Source: an uncultured Clostridium sp.
GTDB lineage: Bacteria > Bacillota > Clostridia > Lachnospirales > Lachnospiraceae
DNA: 5,460 nucleotides
Reading direction: 5' to 3'
Assembly: GCA_937902905.1 (NCBI GenBank)
Contig: CALELW010000147.1
Span: 1 to 5,460, forward strand
Below are positions 4,995-5,460 of the stretch, one piece after another; position 1 is the first letter of the stretch; every line of letters begins with the position of its first letter. The translations under genes and the position numbers were made by a program. Below the pieces are notes generated by a model. That model saw nothing but the letters and a program-made list of their open reading frames with translations, was not told the DNA's origin and searched no databases.

Positions 4995-5460
4995 TTGAGT
5001 ACGAAAAAGAAAAATGCGGATTATTTAAAGCAAGGCGGTATTTTGGCGATGGCATCGCTTATCGTGCGAATTATCGGTATGGTTTACCGAATCCCGATGT
5101 CCAATATCCTTGGTGAAGAGGGAAATGGAATCTATGCGGTTGCCTTTGAAATTTACGATTTGATTTTGATTATTTCTTCGTATAGTCTGCCGCTTGCTTT
5201 ATCGAAAATGATTTCTGCCAGACAGGCAAACAGAGAACATAAAAATACAGGAAGAATTTTGAAAGTTGCCCTGCGTTTTGCCATAATCTCCGGTGGCGCA
5301 TTTGCTTTGATTTTGTTTTTCGGAGCAGGTGTGATTGAACATACGATTTATCCGGAATACAGTGGCGTTCAGATTCCTTTGCGTGTACTTGCACCTACAA
5401 TTTTTATTGTGGCCTTATTAGGTGTGTTTCGTGGTTTCTTCCAGGGAAAAAGAACCATGA
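4995..5460 (+). CDS. SpoVB/MurJ-type lipid flippase, N-terminal part (runs off window)
   Basis: This is the first 155 codons of a multi-pass membrane protein of the MATE/MOP polysaccharide flippase group (SpoVB, YtgP and MurJ relatives), which move lipid-linked cell-wall precursors or polysaccharide units across the membrane. Typical features are a short basic start STKKKNADYLKQGG, then ILAMASLIVRIIGMVYRIPM (first helix), LGEEGNGIYAVAFEIYDLIL, a SSYSLPLALSKMIS helix, a hydrophobic helix near codons 95-110, and VLAPTIFIVALLGVFRGFFQG at the window edge. The start is taken as TTG 4995: it is the in-frame start codon nearest the basic leader, and AAAGGA (4978-4983) lies 11 bases upstream. The next in-frame ATG falls inside the first helix. 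It begins 16 bases after the DUF3048 gene, probably in the same transcript. SpoVB-like spore-cortex versus vegetative MurJ-like function cannot be decided from this part. Confidence 0.87.
   Translation, partial: MSTKKKNADYLKQGGILAMASLIVRIIGMVYRIPMSNILGEEGNGIYAVAFEIYDLILIISSYSLPLALSKMISARQANREHKNTGRILKVALRFAIISGGAFALILFFGAGVIEHTIYPEYSGVQIPLRVLAPTIFIVALLGVFRGFFQGKRTM

Noticed and set aside
5170..5394. 74-residue open frame on the reverse strand
   Set aside because: It is antisense to the flippase helices; no ribosome site or family match.
1..5460. A novel defence, mobile or CRISPR system
   Set aside because: All coding space is taken by recognisable core families, with no direct-repeat array, transposase, att-like repeats or shift in composition.

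Overview
The window reads as chromosomal core sequence from an anaerobic, spore-forming Firmicute, most likely class Clostridia and plausibly Lachnospiraceae. The reasons are moderate-to-low GC, strong purine-rich Shine-Dalgarno sites, two sporulation-only families (YqfC, YqfD), a PdaA-type spore-cortex deacetylase, and the yqfC-yqfD-phoH-ybeY gene order known from Bacillus and Clostridia. The genus is inference. All genes lie on the + strand and are tightly packed. I see no mobile element, CRISPR array, tRNA or rRNA.

Layout. Positions 1-446 hold the 3' part of a polysaccharide deacetylase of the PdaA type. A near-consensus vegetative promoter (443-470, extended -10) overlaps its stop codon and drives rpsU (549-725, 58 aa). 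The rpsU leader contains a stem-loop whose 3' arm runs into the Shine-Dalgarno site. A long hairpin with a T-run (740-782) ends the rpsU unit. A second unit then begins: yqfC (842-1099), yqfD (1112-2350, apparently from a CTG start), phoH (2337-3353), ybeY (3350-3847), a DUF3048/YerB-like exported protein (3872-4978) and the 5' part of a SpoVB/MurJ-type lipid flippase (4995 to beyond the window end). The genes from yqfC to ybeY overlap or are separated by 12 bases or less; the last two follow at short gaps (24 and 16 bases).

How it works together. The unit mixes genes expected only in the sporulating mother cell (yqfC, yqfD) with genes needed during growth (phoH, ybeY). The sequence offers two candidate promoters that could reconcile this: a mother-cell-sigma-like element just before yqfC (792-820) and an extended -10 with perfect TATAAT inside yqfD (2002-2010), both unproven. 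Pda, YqfC/YqfD and the flippase all point to envelope or spore-coat/cortex building, while S21, YbeY and PhoH point to ribosome and RNA metabolism.

I found no novel defence or mobile system. The observations most worth checking are the non-AUG start of yqfD, the rpsU leader hairpin, the two putative promoters, and the DUF3048 protein with a poor lipobox next to a flippase.
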